From: Dehalococcoides mccartyi
GTDB lineage: Bacteria > Chloroflexota > Dehalococcoidia > UBA2979
Direction of reading: 5' to 3'
NCBI GenBank assembly: GCA_945865925.1
Contig: CAMBFG010000003.1
Location: 124,001-188,000, forward strand
DNA length: 64,000 nt
Every line of letters starts with the position of its first letter. The first letter of the stretch is position 1. The position numbers and the translations under genes were made by a program. This document shows, one piece after another, positions 19,670-30,100 of this stretch. The notes beneath the pieces were generated by a model. That model searched no databases. It saw only the letters and a program-made list of their open reading frames with translations, and had not been told where the DNA came from.

Positions 19670-20485
19670 CTAGCGCGCGACGTCCCGCATCCGCCGCTCG
19701 AGGTCGGACGCCCTCCCCTGGAACCAGCCGCGCAGCCTCGGATAGCCCCCCTGCTGCGCCCACAGGGCAACGGCGAGACCAGCCAGCGAGACGAACGCGC
19801 CCACCACGGCATCGAACAGGAAGTGGTTCGCGGATCCGACCACGGCGATGCACTGCGCCACCAGCACGCTGCAGATCGCGATGCGCGCCCACCGCGCCCG
19901 GGTGGCATCGAAGATCACGATCGCGAGGATGAGTGCCCAGCCGACGTGGAGCGACGGCACCGCCGCGAACGGGTTCACGAACGGACGCATCGACTGCGCC
20001 TGGTACGAGAGGTTGTCGAACTCCGCCAGCGTGTCCACGAAGCCCCACTCCGGCAGGTAGCGAGGCGGGGCGACCGGGAACGTCCAGTACATGACGAGGG
20101 CGAACGCACCCGAGATCAGCAGCGCGTCCCTCAGCACCGTGTAGTGCTGCCGGCTGCGGATGAAGAACAGGACGGCGACCCCCACGATCAGCGGGAAATC
20201 CAGCCAGAAGTATACGAAGTTCACGAAGCGGACGCGCCACGCCGACTCCAGCACCCACTGATTGAGCGTCGGCTCCACGAAGAGGTCCACCGCTTGCTGA
20301 ACCTCGATGACCCAGCGGGCGTTGTCCAGTGCCGCCCCGGCGTCATCGACGACCAGCCCGCGCACGATGAAATAGCAGAGGAACCCGAACGCCGCGAGGC
20401 CGAACTCGATGAGGTCGAACCAGACCACCCCGGTCCGGTCCGGCGCGGTCACACGGTGCAGGTAGCGGTAGAACCTCAGGCGCAT
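19670..20485 (-). CDS. PAP2 superfamily phosphatase, membrane-bound
   Basis: VPSLHVGWALILAIVIF and NHFLFDAVVGAFVS motifs; several TM segments. Confidence 0.85.
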   Translation of the reverse strand: MRLRFYRYLHRVTAPDRTGVVWFDLIEFGLAAFGFLCYFIVRGLVVDDAGAALDNARWVIEVQQAVDLFVEPTLNQWVLESAWRVRFVNFVYFWLDFPLIVGVAVLFFIRSRQHYTVLRDALLISGAFALVMYWTFPVAPPRYLPEWGFVDTLAEFDNLSYQAQSMRPFVNPFAAVPSLHVGWALILAIVIFDATRARWARIAICSVLVAQCIAVVGSANHFLFDAVVGAFVSLAGLAVALWAQQGGYPRLRGWFQGRASDLERRMRDVAR

Positions 20486-20628
20486 CGGCCACCCTCACAT
20501 GGGCCGTCGCCCGCAGGTCAACCCCGCACGCGCAGCGTGAAGGATCGTAGTCGAGCGTCTGGATGATCGAGACTCGCGGGTCTGACGCTTGAGTGCGGTA
20601 TCCTCGCGCCCGCGGGAAGGGTGGCGGC

Positions 20629-22131
20629 ATGTCAGTCACAGTGGCCAGTGGGACGCTCAGCGAGGTGGCCGCGGATATTCACATCGTGATGATTCCCCCC
20701 GGGAGCGCACCCCTCACCGGGGACGCCGCTGCCGCCGACCGCGCCACCGGCGGGGCGATCGCCAAGATGCGCACCAATAACCTGTTCGCTGGGCGCGCCG
20801 CGGAGGTCGCCCTGCTCCCGGTGACCGGCCGGGCGAAGGCGAAGCGCATCGTCCTATTCGGCCTCGGTGAGACCGAGAAGCGCACGCTGGACGCCTTCCG
20901 CACGCAGATGGGCAACCTCTCGCGCCGCCTCCGTGACGCCGGGGGTGGGAGCGTCGCGATCTCGATCGAGGGCCTGGACGGCCTCGACCCGGAGCGTGCC
21001 GGCGAAGCCATCGCCGAGGGCTTCGTGCTGGGCCTCTACCGCTTCGACAAGCACCACACGCGCTCGTCCGACCGCCCGACGCACACCGTCGGCGACGTGA
21101 CCGTGGTCGCGGGGACCACCCGCCGCGCCGCCGCCGTCCGCCGAGGCGTCGAGCGCGGCTCGATCATGGCGGAGATGCAGAACCTCGCCCGCGACCTTGG
21201 TAACGAGCCCGCGAACCTGATGACCCCCACGATCATGGCCGCCCGCGCCCAGCAACTCGCGGCCGAGGTGGGCCTCGAGTGCACGATCATCGAGCGGGCC
21301 GAGGCCGAGCGGCTGAAGATGGGCTCGTACCTCTCCGTCTCGAATGGCTCCGTCCAGCCCCCGAAGTTCATCGTCCTCAACTACCGAGGCGCCGGCCCGC
21401 GCGGCCGGACAATCGCCCTCGTCGGGAAGGGGATCACCTTCGACACGGGCGGCATCTCGCTGAAGCCGCCTGCGGACATGGACGCGATGAAGGGCGACAT
21501 GAGCGGCGCGGCGGTCGTGATCGGTGCCATTGGCGCCATCGCCCGCCTCAAACTGCCGGTAAACGTGATGGTGGTCGCCCCCTGCACGGAAAACATGCCC
21601 TCCGGCTCCGCCACGAAGCCCGGCGACGTGGTCTACGCCATGGACGGCCAGTCCATCGAGGTCATCAACACGGACGCCGAAGGCCGCCTCGTGCTGGCAG
21701 ACGGCATCGCCTACGCGAAGGCGAACGGCGCCACCACGGTGATCGATGTCGCCACGCTCACGGGCGCGGTGCGGGTGGCGCTCGGCACCTTCCGCTTCGG
21801 GATCTTCTGCAACAACGACCGCCTGATGGCGGAGATGGAGCGCGCCGGCGACCTGGCGGGCGAGAAGATGTGGCGCCTCCCTCTGGATGACGAGTACGGC
21901 GAACTGATCAAGTCACCCGTGGCCGACATGAAGAACACGGGCGGCGCTCCTGCCGGCTCGATCACCGCGGCGAAGTTCATCCAGAACTTCGCGGGCGACA
22001 CCCCGTGGGCCCACCTGGACATCGCCGCCATCGACATGGTCGGCACGGAGTCGGGCCTGAACCCCCGAGGCAACACGGGGCGTCCCCTGCGCACGCTCGT
22101 CCACTTCGTGGCGGGGCGAGCCACGAAATAG
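20629..22131 (+). CDS. pepA: Leucyl aminopeptidase (M17)
   Basis: GKGITFDTGGISLKPPADMDAMKGDMSGAA; NTDAEGRLVLADGIAYA. Confidence 0.96.
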   Translation: MSVTVASGTLSEVAADIHIVMIPPGSAPLTGDAAAADRATGGAIAKMRTNNLFAGRAAEVALLPVTGRAKAKRIVLFGLGETEKRTLDAFRTQMGNLSRRLRDAGGGSVAISIEGLDGLDPERAGEAIAEGFVLGLYRFDKHHTRSSDRPTHTVGDVTVVAGTTRRAAAVRRGVERGSIMAEMQNLARDLGNEPANLMTPTIMAARAQQLAAEVGLECTIIERAEAERLKMGSYLSVSNGSVQPPKFIVLNYRGAGPRGRTIALVGKGITFDTGGISLKPPADMDAMKGDMSGAAVVIGAIGAIARLKLPVNVMVVAPCTENMPSGSATKPGDVVYAMDGQSIEVINTDAEGRLVLADGIAYAKANGATTVIDVATLTGAVRVALGTFRFGIFCNNDRLMAEMERAGDLAGEKMWRLPLDDEYGELIKSPVADMKNTGGAPAGSITAAKFIQNFAGDTPWAHLDIAAIDMVGTESGLNPRGNTGRPLRTLVHFVAGRATK

Positions 22132-22175
22132 ACACACGGCGTCGCGGGCCGCGCGAAGTAGCCCCGGGGGCATCG

Positions 22176-22589
22176 ATGGCTGACGACGGCTTCTTCGGGC
22201 TCGCGGGACTGATGGTGAACACCACGGCGGAGCGCTGGCCGGCGATGCGCCAGTTCTACGTGGACATCCTCGGACTGACGCCTCGGACCGACCGGGACGG
22301 CTTCGTCTCGTTCCAGTGGGGCACTCCGCCGCACGACTGCCGCCTGACCGTGACCGTCCACAGCGAGGTGACCGGCGCGACCGTCGAGCCCGCCCGCTAC
22401 CTCCTGAACCTCGGCGTGGACGCGATCCAGCCGGTTGCGGCGCGGATCGCCGCGGCGGGCGGCACCTTCGTGCGCGAGCCCTCGAAGGAGCCGTGGGGCG
22501 GCTACATCGCCACGCTCATCGATCCGGACGGGAATTACGTCCAGTTGATGCAGCCGGGGCCGCCAGGTGTGAAGGTGCATCGAGGATGA
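22176..22589 (+). CDS. VOC/glyoxalase-family protein
   Basis: MRQFYVDILGLTPRTDRDGFVSFQWG; IDPDGNYVQLMQP. Confidence 0.82.
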   Translation: MADDGFFGLAGLMVNTTAERWPAMRQFYVDILGLTPRTDRDGFVSFQWGTPPHDCRLTVTVHSEVTGATVEPARYLLNLGVDAIQPVAARIAAAGGTFVREPSKEPWGGYIATLIDPDGNYVQLMQPGPPGVKVHRG

Positions 22590-23158
22590 GAATCGGGCTC
22601 GACTTCGACGACACCCTCGCTGACTTCAGCGAGATGCTCGTGCGCCTTACGCAGGAGCGCTTCGGCATCGATCTGCTCGAACTCCACCGGCAGGGCAAGC
22701 CCGGCAAGCCCGAGGTGGGCGCGGAGCGCTGGGACGTGATGCTGAAGGACATGCTGGAGGGCGACCTCACGGTCGACATGGCCCCGAAGCACGAGGCGGT
22801 CGAAATCGCCCAGCGCCTCGCCGCCCGTCACGAACTCGTCATCCTGACGGCGCGCTACGAGCGGGAGATGCCCTCCGCGCTCCGCTGGCTGGAGCGCCAC
22901 GGGATCCCGACCGCGCAGGTGATCTGGACCGACCGAGGGCCGAAGTCGGCCCCTGCCCGTGAGCACGGCCTGGCCGTCCTGTTCGATGACACTGCGAAGA
23001 ACTTCGATGACTTCGTGGAGCACCCGACAGTGCCTGCGCTCTTCCTGGGTGCCACCGTGAGCCCTCGTGCGCAGGAACCGGGCGCGCACGTCCGCCACCA
23101 TCTCAGCCACTGGCGCGAGTTCGAGGCCCTCGTGGAGCGCCTCGAGGCTGAGGGCTAG
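22586..23158 (+). CDS. HAD-superfamily phosphatase (5'(3')-nucleotidase-like)
   Basis: MRIGLDFDDTLADFSEM; ELVILTARY; VLFDDTAKN. Confidence 0.75.
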   Translation: MRIGLDFDDTLADFSEMLVRLTQERFGIDLLELHRQGKPGKPEVGAERWDVMLKDMLEGDLTVDMAPKHEAVEIAQRLAARHELVILTARYEREMPSALRWLERHGIPTAQVIWTDRGPKSAPAREHGLAVLFDDTAKNFDDFVEHPTVPALFLGATVSPRAQEPGAHVRHHLSHWREFEALVERLEAEG

Positions 23159-24411
23159 CCCCGCGGCGCGAGCAGCGGCAGGACGCGGTCGAGGATCGCG
23201 TGGCCCACGTCGTACTTCGGCATCAGGGGGAGGTCGGCGCGCCCACCTGCGTCGTCCAGGATCGTCACCCGGTTGTTGTCCACCCCGAAGCCAGCGTCCG
23301 TCGCGCTGACGTCGTTCGCGACGACGAACCGCGCACCCTTCTTCGCGAGTTTGGCCGTGGCGTTCGCGATCAGGTCCTGCGTCTCCGCAGCGAACGAGAT
23401 CTTGGTCAGCCGCCCGCGCTTCGTCTCGAGCGGCGTAGACGCGATGATGTCCGGGTTCTCCAGCAGGTCGATGCTCATGTCGCCGGTCTTGTCGCGCTTG
23501 ATCTTCTGTTCGGCGGCGTCGGCTGGCCGGTAGTCGGCGACGGCGCCTGCCATGATCAGCGCATCCGCATCAGCACACTCGCGGTGGACCGCCTCCATCA
23601 TCTGGAGCGCCGACTCGACCGAGACGACTCGCACGCCCGCCGGCACTGGCAGCGACACCGTGGAGACGATGACCGCCTCCGCGCCACGGTCACGAGCGGC
23701 CTCGGCGACGGCGTAGCCCATTTTGCCGCTGCTGCGGTTCCCGACGTAGCGCACCGGGTCGATCGGCTCACGCGTCCCGCCAGCACTCACCACGATGCGC
23801 CGGCCCACGAGGTCGCCGTGCTCCCGCCCGAGGCGCCAGCGCAACTCCTCGACCAGCCGCTCCGGCTCGACGAGCCGCCCGAGGCCCATCCGCCCGGAGG
23901 CAAGCCGCCCCTGCGCGGGCCCGATGAACTGCACGCCACGCGCCTTGAGGATCTCGACGTTGGCCTGCGTCGCGGGGTTCTCCCACATCTGGCCGTCCAT
24001 CGCTGGCGCGACGAGCAGCGGTGCCGTCGTCGCGAGGGCGGTGAGGGACACCTGGTCGTCCGCGAGTCCATTCGCGAGCCGCGCGAGCGTGGAGGCCGTC
24101 GCCGGGGCGATGAGCATCGCGTCGGCACGCCTCGCGAGCTCCACGTGGGCCTCACCGACGCCGGCGTAGGGCTGCCACATGCTCAGGTAGGGCTCGCGGG
24201 CGGTCAGGGAGCGGAAGGTGAGTGGCGTCACGAACTGAGCAGCGTGCTCGGTCATGGCGATATCGACGATGGCGCCCGCCTGGACGAGGCGGCTAGCGAC
24301 CTCGATCGCCTTGTAGCAGGAGATCGACCCCGTCACGCCGAGGACGATGTGGCGCCCCCGAAGCGGGTCGCCCGGGCGGCCGGGGAGGGTCGGGGTGGGA
24401 TCAGCGTTCAC
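23155..24411 (-). CDS. coaBC: Bifunctional phosphopantothenoylcysteine decarboxylase / phosphopantothenate-cysteine ligase
   Basis: HIVLGVTGSISCYKAIEVASRLVQAG; VSAGGTREPIDPVRYVGNRSSGKMGYA; IISFAAET-type region. Confidence 0.95.
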   Translation of the reverse strand: MNADPTPTLPGRPGDPLRGRHIVLGVTGSISCYKAIEVASRLVQAGAIVDIAMTEHAAQFVTPLTFRSLTAREPYLSMWQPYAGVGEAHVELARRADAMLIAPATASTLARLANGLADDQVSLTALATTAPLLVAPAMDGQMWENPATQANVEILKARGVQFIGPAQGRLASGRMGLGRLVEPERLVEELRWRLGREHGDLVGRRIVVSAGGTREPIDPVRYVGNRSSGKMGYAVAEAARDRGAEAVIVSTVSLPVPAGVRVVSVESALQMMEAVHRECADADALIMAGAVADYRPADAAEQKIKRDKTGDMSIDLLENPDIIASTPLETKRGRLTKISFAAETQDLIANATAKLAKKGARFVVANDVSATDAGFGVDNNRVTILDDAGGRADLPLMPKYDVGHAILDRVLPLLAPRG

Positions 24412-25204
24412 GGTTCGCCTCGTATACCAGACGGAGGCCCGTCAGATTCAGATCCGGCTCCAGCGCGTCAAAACAGCCAGCTTCCTCGGCAATCATGTGG
24501 GCGTATCCGCCGGTGCCGATGACCACGGCTTCCTCCCCCACTTCCTCCTTGAACCGGCGCACCATGCCACGCACCAGTTCCACGTAACCGAAGAAGATGC
24601 CGCTCTGCATCGAGTGGATGGTGTTGCGCCCGACTGGCCCGTCGGGACGTTCGATTTTCACGCGGTGCAACATCGCCGCACGGCTGAACAGCGCCTCCGA
24701 GGCGAGGCCGATGCCCGGCGCGATGGCGCCACCCAGGTAATCGCCATTCCTCGACACGGCATCGAAGACGGCGGCGGTACCCAGATCGACGATCACGAGC
24801 GGCGGGTCGTACTTGTCCAGGGCGGCCACCGCGTGAAGGATGCGGTCCGGGCCGACCTCGCGCGGGTTGTCGTACAGCACGCGGATGCCGGTGCGCACGC
24901 CCGGCCCGACGACGATCGGTTCGACGCCGAACTGCTCGCGGCACACCTGTTGGAAGGTCCCTACCAGAGGCGGCACGGTGCCCGACATGATGGCGGCGGT
25001 GACGTCATCCGGATCGATCCCCCGCGACCGGAGGAGGCTGCTGAACAGCACGGAGTATTCGTCCGGGAAGTTCTCGCGGTCCGTTGCGACTCGGAAGGTC
25101 GCAGCGATCTCGTCACCGTCGAAGACGCCGACGGCGATGCTGGTGTTGCCGATGTCGATCGCGAGGAGCAGCCCGCCTGCTTCGGGCAAGTCTTGATCAG
25201 TCAT
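24401..25204 (-). CDS. coaX: Type III pantothenate kinase
   Basis: LLLAIDIGNTSIAVGVFDGD; VGPDRILHAVAAL; LVIVDLGTAAVFDAVS; GGAIAPGIGLASEALF. Confidence 0.94.
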   Translation of the reverse strand: MTDQDLPEAGGLLLAIDIGNTSIAVGVFDGDEIAATFRVATDRENFPDEYSVLFSSLLRSRGIDPDDVTAAIMSGTVPPLVGTFQQVCREQFGVEPIVVGPGVRTGIRVLYDNPREVGPDRILHAVAALDKYDPPLVIVDLGTAAVFDAVSRNGDYLGGAIAPGIGLASEALFSRAAMLHRVKIERPDGPVGRNTIHSMQSGIFFGYVELVRGMVRRFKEEVGEEAVVIGTGGYAHMIAEEAGCFDALEPDLNLTGLRLVYEANRER

Positions 25205-25687
25205 ACAACCTCCCGCTCGCGATACGCCGCCGCCGATGCGGTCGGTGTTCACGGGAACCTCAGGGTCGCGCAGTATACGTGGGCTGCATCCAGAGGGAAG
25301 GATTGCGGAGGTGGGCTCGGCAATACCCACATCGGACGTCTACTTGACGGCCCCCCGAACGACGGCCATGTGACACGAAGTGTGACAGTTGTGCGAAAAG
25401 TCCTGCGCACTCTACGTAATCGCCTTGATCGCCGAGGCGCGTCAGTGCTACGTTCCCTCGCGGTCGACACCTGTTGCTTGTGCGGCAAGCAAACACGACA
25501 GCGGCGACCAACGTGGACGAGTCATCCGGGTTACGAACCCCGAATTTCCCTGGCGGTAGGTCACCGGTCTCGGCCGGCGCGGCGGACGCATCCCCATCAT
25601 GGTGGCGTGTCTCGTCGGGCGTCCGGTTCGGTGTGTCTATCGCCTGCGGAGCGGATCGTGATCAGGGTGGCAGCGGAGGGGGCACTC

Positions 25688-27034
25688 GTGCACGACGATC
25701 CCGCCGCGGTCTGGCAAGCCACCCTCAAGGTGCTCTCCACTGAGGTCTCGCGCGCGAACTATGACACCTGGCTCGAGGGCACCATCGGCACCCGGTTCGA
25801 TGGTGAGACGCTCACGATCGGTACGCGCTCCGAGTTCGTGACCGAATGGCTGCACAAGCGCCTGCGTCCCACCATCCTGCGCACACTCGCCGAACTCCGA
25901 GGCAGTGCGGTCGCGATCGACTTCGAACCGCTGCGCACGCAGGACGACGCCGTGAACGCGCTGCAGACCGCCGCCACCGCCGAGGTGCGTCAGGCCACCC
26001 CGCGACCTCGCCTCCGCGAGCGCTACACCTTCGACAACTACATCGTGGGCCCCAGCAACCGCCTCGCGTTCGCGGCGGCCGAGGGCGTCGCCCGCGACCC
26101 AGGCCACCTCTACAACCCGCTGTTCATCTACGGCGCGGCCGGGCTCGGGAAGACCCACCTGCTGCACGCAGCCGGGCACATGTTCATCGAGCGCGGGTTC
26201 CAGGTGATGTACGTGAGCGCCGAGGCGTTCACGAACCAGTTGATCACCGCGATCCAGAAGCGCGCGATGGACGACTTCCGCGCTCGCTACCGCTCTGCGG
26301 ACGCCCTGCTCGTCGACGACATCCAGTTCATCGCCGGCAAGGAGCAGACGCAGGACGAGTTCTTCTACACGTTCAACGAGCTCTACGAGGCCGGCCGGCA
26401 GATCATCATCACGTCGGACAAGAGCCCGGCACACATCTCCGGCCTCGAGGAGCGTCTGCGCACCCGCTTCGAGTGGGGGATGATCGCGGACCTTCAGGCG
26501 CCGGACATGGAGACGCGCATCGCGATCCTCCGTCACAAGGCGCAGGAGCAGGGCATCCGCGTCCGCGACGACGTGCTGCAGGTCATCGCCGCGCGTTACA
26601 AAAACAACATCCGTGAACTCGAGGGCTCTCTGACCCGCGTCGTCGCGTACTCGCGGCTGACGGGCGAGCCGCTCTCCCCGGAACTCGTCCACTCCGCCCT
26701 CGCGAGCCTGGAGCCGAACGAGCCGCGCCTCCCACCGACGCCGGATCTGATCATCGATGTCGTCTGCCGGTACTTCGACATCGACCGTACGGGGCTGCTC
26801 TCGGAGAGCCGGGAGAAGCGGGTCGCGTACCCGCGCCAGACCGCGATGTACCTCATGCGCGAGCTGGCGCACCGCTCGCTCGTCGAGATCGGTCAGGCCC
26901 TTGGCGGCCGCGACCACTCCACGGTCCACCACGGCTGGCGAAAGATGGAGAAGTCCCTCTCCGTCGATCCGGAGACAAAGCGCGACATGGCCTCGCTCCG
27001 CGAGATGATCGAGCAGTCCCGCCGCATCGCCTGA
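25688..27034 (+). CDS. dnaA: Chromosomal replication initiator protein DnaA
   Basis: YTFDNYIVGPSNRLAFAAAEGVA; LFIYGAAGLGKTHLLHA; LLVDDIQFIAGKEQTQDEFF; LGGRDHSTVHHGWRKME; GTG start after GGAGGGG. Confidence 0.97.
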   Translation: MHDDPAAVWQATLKVLSTEVSRANYDTWLEGTIGTRFDGETLTIGTRSEFVTEWLHKRLRPTILRTLAELRGSAVAIDFEPLRTQDDAVNALQTAATAEVRQATPRPRLRERYTFDNYIVGPSNRLAFAAAEGVARDPGHLYNPLFIYGAAGLGKTHLLHAAGHMFIERGFQVMYVSAEAFTNQLITAIQKRAMDDFRARYRSADALLVDDIQFIAGKEQTQDEFFYTFNELYEAGRQIIITSDKSPAHISGLEERLRTRFEWGMIADLQAPDMETRIAILRHKAQEQGIRVRDDVLQVIAARYKNNIRELEGSLTRVVAYSRLTGEPLSPELVHSALASLEPNEPRLPPTPDLIIDVVCRYFDIDRTGLLSESREKRVAYPRQTAMYLMRELAHRSLVEIGQALGGRDHSTVHHGWRKMEKSLSVDPETKRDMASLREMIEQSRRIA

Positions 27035-27061
27035 TCGCGCGCACCGAATCTCGCGCCCGTC

Positions 27062-27190
27062 GGTTACCCACAACTCGACTCGTTATCCCCAACATCGACT
27101 GATAACTCGTCCTCTCGCTGATCGGCTGCGCGAGTGATCCGATCAGCGGGTAGTTCCGTGGACAACCGGCGGGGTTCTTGTGGACAGGTG
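27062..27190. other. oriC: Candidate chromosomal origin (oriC): cluster of DnaA-box-like 9-mers downstream of dnaA
   Basis: TTACCCACA (27064), TTATCCCCA (27083), CGTGGACAA (27157; RC TTGTCCACG), TGTGGACAG (27179; RC CTGTCCACA); ~0.4-kb non-coding region with lower GC than its surroundings. Confidence 0.6.
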
Positions 27191-27398
27191 TCGAGGGCTG
27201 GCATAACTCGTCCTCCACTCAGAGCCGTCACCTGGTGGATCTCACCTCGAGAGCCTGCTTACCAACGATGCATCCGATACCCACGAGGAGTCACAGAACA
27301 ACCGTTACAGATTCGTCACAGATTCACCGTCCACGGAATCCCCACTACGACGATGACGATCAGAGAGTGGCGCCCCGGACACATAACCTCGACTCTGT

Positions 27399-28706
27399 TT
27401 GGGAGAACCAATTCCTTCGTTCGGAAGTTTGTGTGCATTGATCGACGCCGCCGCTTTTGATGTTGCCGGGGGACGGGGTGGGGACGGCGTCGTGTCGTTC
27501 CGCCGCGAGAAGTTCGTACCGCACGGAGGGCCGGACGGTGGCGACGGCGGGCGCGGTGGAGACGTTGTGCTGGTCGCCAGTGCCCGCCTGAGCACCCTGG
27601 AGGCATTCCGGGACGGCCGGGCGCGTGAGGCCCTCCCAGGGGTCAAGGGAGGCGGCAACCAGAAGCGGGGCGCGTCCGCGGATGACCTTGTGCTAACCGT
27701 CCCCGTGGGGACCGTCGTGTGGGACGAGGCGAACGCTGACGAGCCGCTCGCCGACCTGACTGAGCACGGTGAGAGCGTCATCGTGGCGCGCGGTGGTCGA
27801 GGTGGCTGGGGCAACATGCGCTTCACTTCCCCGACGCGTCAGGCACCGATGTTTGCCCAGAAGGGTGCGGAGCCGCAGCACCGGAGCATCCGCCTCGAAC
27901 TGAAATTGCTCGCGGACGTCGGCCTCGTGGGTCTGCCGAACGCTGGGAAGTCGACGTTGCTCACGGCCTGGAGCCGCGCTCGTCCGAAGATCGGGGCCTA
28001 CCCGTTCACCACGCTCGAGCCTGAACTGGGCGTCGTGCCGCTGGGGTACGACTCGTTCGTGGCCGCGGACATGCCGGGGCTGATCGAGGGCGCCAGCCGC
28101 GGCGTCGGTCTCGGCCACGAGTTCCTGCGGCACATCGAGCGCACTCGAGTGCTCGTCCACCTGCTCGACATGTCGGGCGATGCGCCGCTCGAGGCATACG
28201 CGATGATTAACAACGAACTGGCCGAGTTCGGGCACGGGCTCGCGCAGAAGCCGCAGATCCTGGCGCTGAACAAGGTCGACACCCCCGACGGCGAAGCGCA
28301 GATCGAGTTGCTGCGCGAAGACATCGAGCGGCTAGGCGTGCGCTGGTTTGTGATTTCGGCCGCGACCGGGCAGGGAACGCGAGAACTGGCGCAGGCGTCG
28401 CTCGAAGTGTTGCGGCGCACGCAAGTGGAAGACCGGCAGGTCGTTTCCAACCAGGTGCCGGTGCTCACGCCCGAGCCAGTACGACGCAACCGCTTCGAGG
28501 TGGAGACTGGTCGCGATGGCGTCGTCTCGGTGGACGGCCCGACGCCGAACTGGCTGGCGCAGACGCTGAACCTCGAGCAGTTGGACCCGAGGCTGGAGTT
28601 CCTGGCACGAATGCGACGCATGGGCATCGAGCGTGTGCTGCGCCGGCACGGGGTGGCGACGGGCGACATGATCCGCGTGGGCGGAGTGCTGGTGCGCTGG
28701 GAATAG
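27399..28706 (+). CDS. obg: GTPase Obg/CgtA (true start uncertain, possibly TTG 27438)
   Basis: [74 protein letters not shown]-like C-terminal domain. Confidence 0.95.
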   Translation: MGEPIPSFGSLCALIDAAAFDVAGGRGGDGVVSFRREKFVPHGGPDGGDGGRGGDVVLVASARLSTLEAFRDGRAREALPGVKGGGNQKRGASADDLVLTVPVGTVVWDEANADEPLADLTEHGESVIVARGGRGGWGNMRFTSPTRQAPMFAQKGAEPQHRSIRLELKLLADVGLVGLPNAGKSTLLTAWSRARPKIGAYPFTTLEPELGVVPLGYDSFVAADMPGLIEGASRGVGLGHEFLRHIERTRVLVHLLDMSGDAPLEAYAMINNELAEFGHGLAQKPQILALNKVDTPDGEAQIELLREDIERLGVRWFVISAATGQGTRELAQASLEVLRRTQVEDRQVVSNQVPVLTPEPVRRNRFEVETGRDGVVSVDGPTPNWLAQTLNLEQLDPRLEFLARMRRMGIERVLRRHGVATGDMIRVGGVLVRWE

Positions 28707-28728
28707 TCGGGGTGGGGAGTAGTCGAGG

Positions 28729-29334
28729 ATGGCGAGCAACGACGCGCGCTTCGGACTGCTCGGCGGGACCTTCGACCCGCCACACAACGCGCACCTCGCG
28801 CTCGCCGAGGCAGCCCGGTTCTCGCTCGACCTCGACCGTGTGGTCTTCGTGCCAGCGGGTGACCCGTGGCGGAAGGCCTCGCGCGATGTGACCCCGCCCG
28901 CCTCCCGCCTCGAGATGACTCGCGCGCTCGTCGAGGGCATCCCCTGGGCCGAGGTGAGTGCGGTCGAGGTGGAGCGGGACGGCCCGTCCTACACCGCCGA
29001 CACTGTCGAGGTGCTGTCACGGCGCGGCGGCGACTGGTGGGTAATCCTCGGCGCGGACGCGCTCGCTGACCTCGAACACTGGCACGACCCGGCTCGGATT
29101 TTCGCGTACGCGCGGCTGGCGGTCGCGGCACGCCCGGGCACCGTGATCGAGGCGTCCCCCGCACTGCGGGCACTCGTCCCCAACGTTGTCGCGAGCATCG
29201 ACCGCGTGCGCATGGCGGAGGTCGACCTGTCCTCGACCGAAGTACGGCAACGGCTGCGTGTCGGTGCGGAGGTCGACGACGTGCTGCCGGAGCGAGTGCG
29301 CGGTGTCATCGAACGGCTCGGGCTGTACCGCTAG
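28729..29334 (+). CDS. nadD: Nicotinate-nucleotide adenylyltransferase
   Basis: FGLLGGTFDPPHNAHLALAEAA; LSSTEVRQRLRVG. Confidence 0.94.
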   Translation: MASNDARFGLLGGTFDPPHNAHLALAEAARFSLDLDRVVFVPAGDPWRKASRDVTPPASRLEMTRALVEGIPWAEVSAVEVERDGPSYTADTVEVLSRRGGDWWVILGADALADLEHWHDPARIFAYARLAVAARPGTVIEASPALRALVPNVVASIDRVRMAEVDLSSTEVRQRLRVGAEVDDVLPERVRGVIERLGLYR

Positions 29335-30068
29335 CCCTCGGCTTGAGCCTCGGACCCCTCACCCGGCGGGCGGCCGATCAGGATCGAGGCGCGTGGGATC
29401 GGCGGCAGCAGGAACGGCCGCAAGTCTGCGTCGCGGGTGAAGGTGAAGCCGGCCTCCTCGGCGAGCCCTCGCAGCGTCTTCGTCGAGCGCAGGCGCGGGC
29501 GGCGCACGCCCGTCGAGAGGGTGCGTGCGTTCCAAGCGTCGAGGGCGCGGTGGCCGGTCGGCCCGAACTCCCACACCAGCGCGAGCCCACCTGGCTCCAG
29601 CACCCGGCGCACTTCGATGAACAGCGCGCGCACGTCGTCGTCGTCGAGGTGCTTCACGACGTGTCCGCACAGCACGAGGTTGAACGCACCGTCCGCGAAG
29701 GGAAGCGCCGTCGCGCTGCCCTGCACCAGGCCGGCGCCGCGCTCGAAGTTGTTCTCGTCCGCGTCGGCGAGCCGGAGGACGGTGCGCGAGACATCGAGTC
29801 CGACCGGCGCGCGGTCGCAGGCGAGGGTGTCGTCCAGCATGCGCATGACGGTGCCGCGCCCCGTGCCGATGTCCAGCATGCGGACGGTGTGGTCGAGTTT
29901 GAGGTTGGCCTTCAGCCGATAGAGCGGCGCGTTGGCGAACCACTGCCCGAGCGGCCCCATCCACCATCGAATCCCCCGCGCCGACAGCGAGTCGGAGCCG
30001 AGCCAGCGCTCGTACTCAGCAGCGCGTCGCGCCTGCTCGCCGGGGTCGGAGTGGTGATGTGCCGTCAC
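29331..30068 (-). CDS. Class I SAM-dependent methyltransferase
   Basis: VRMLDIGTGRGTVMRML; FNLVLCGHVVKHLDDDDVRALFIEVRRVLEPGG. Confidence 0.85.
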   Translation of the reverse strand: MTAHHHSDPGEQARRAAEYERWLGSDSLSARGIRWWMGPLGQWFANAPLYRLKANLKLDHTVRMLDIGTGRGTVMRMLDDTLACDRAPVGLDVSRTVLRLADADENNFERGAGLVQGSATALPFADGAFNLVLCGHVVKHLDDDDVRALFIEVRRVLEPGGLALVWEFGPTGHRALDAWNARTLSTGVRRPRLRSTKTLRGLAEEAGFTFTRDADLRPFLLPPIPRASILIGRPPGEGSEAQAEG

Positions 30069-30100
30069 GCCTCGATGGTGTCACGGGGCAGGGGCGTGGG

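Noticed and set aside
25370-25405. TGTGACACGAAGTGTGACA repeat upstream of dnaA as a regulator site
   Set aside because: Short repeat in a 480-bp dnaA upstream region; too little evidence to assign an operator.
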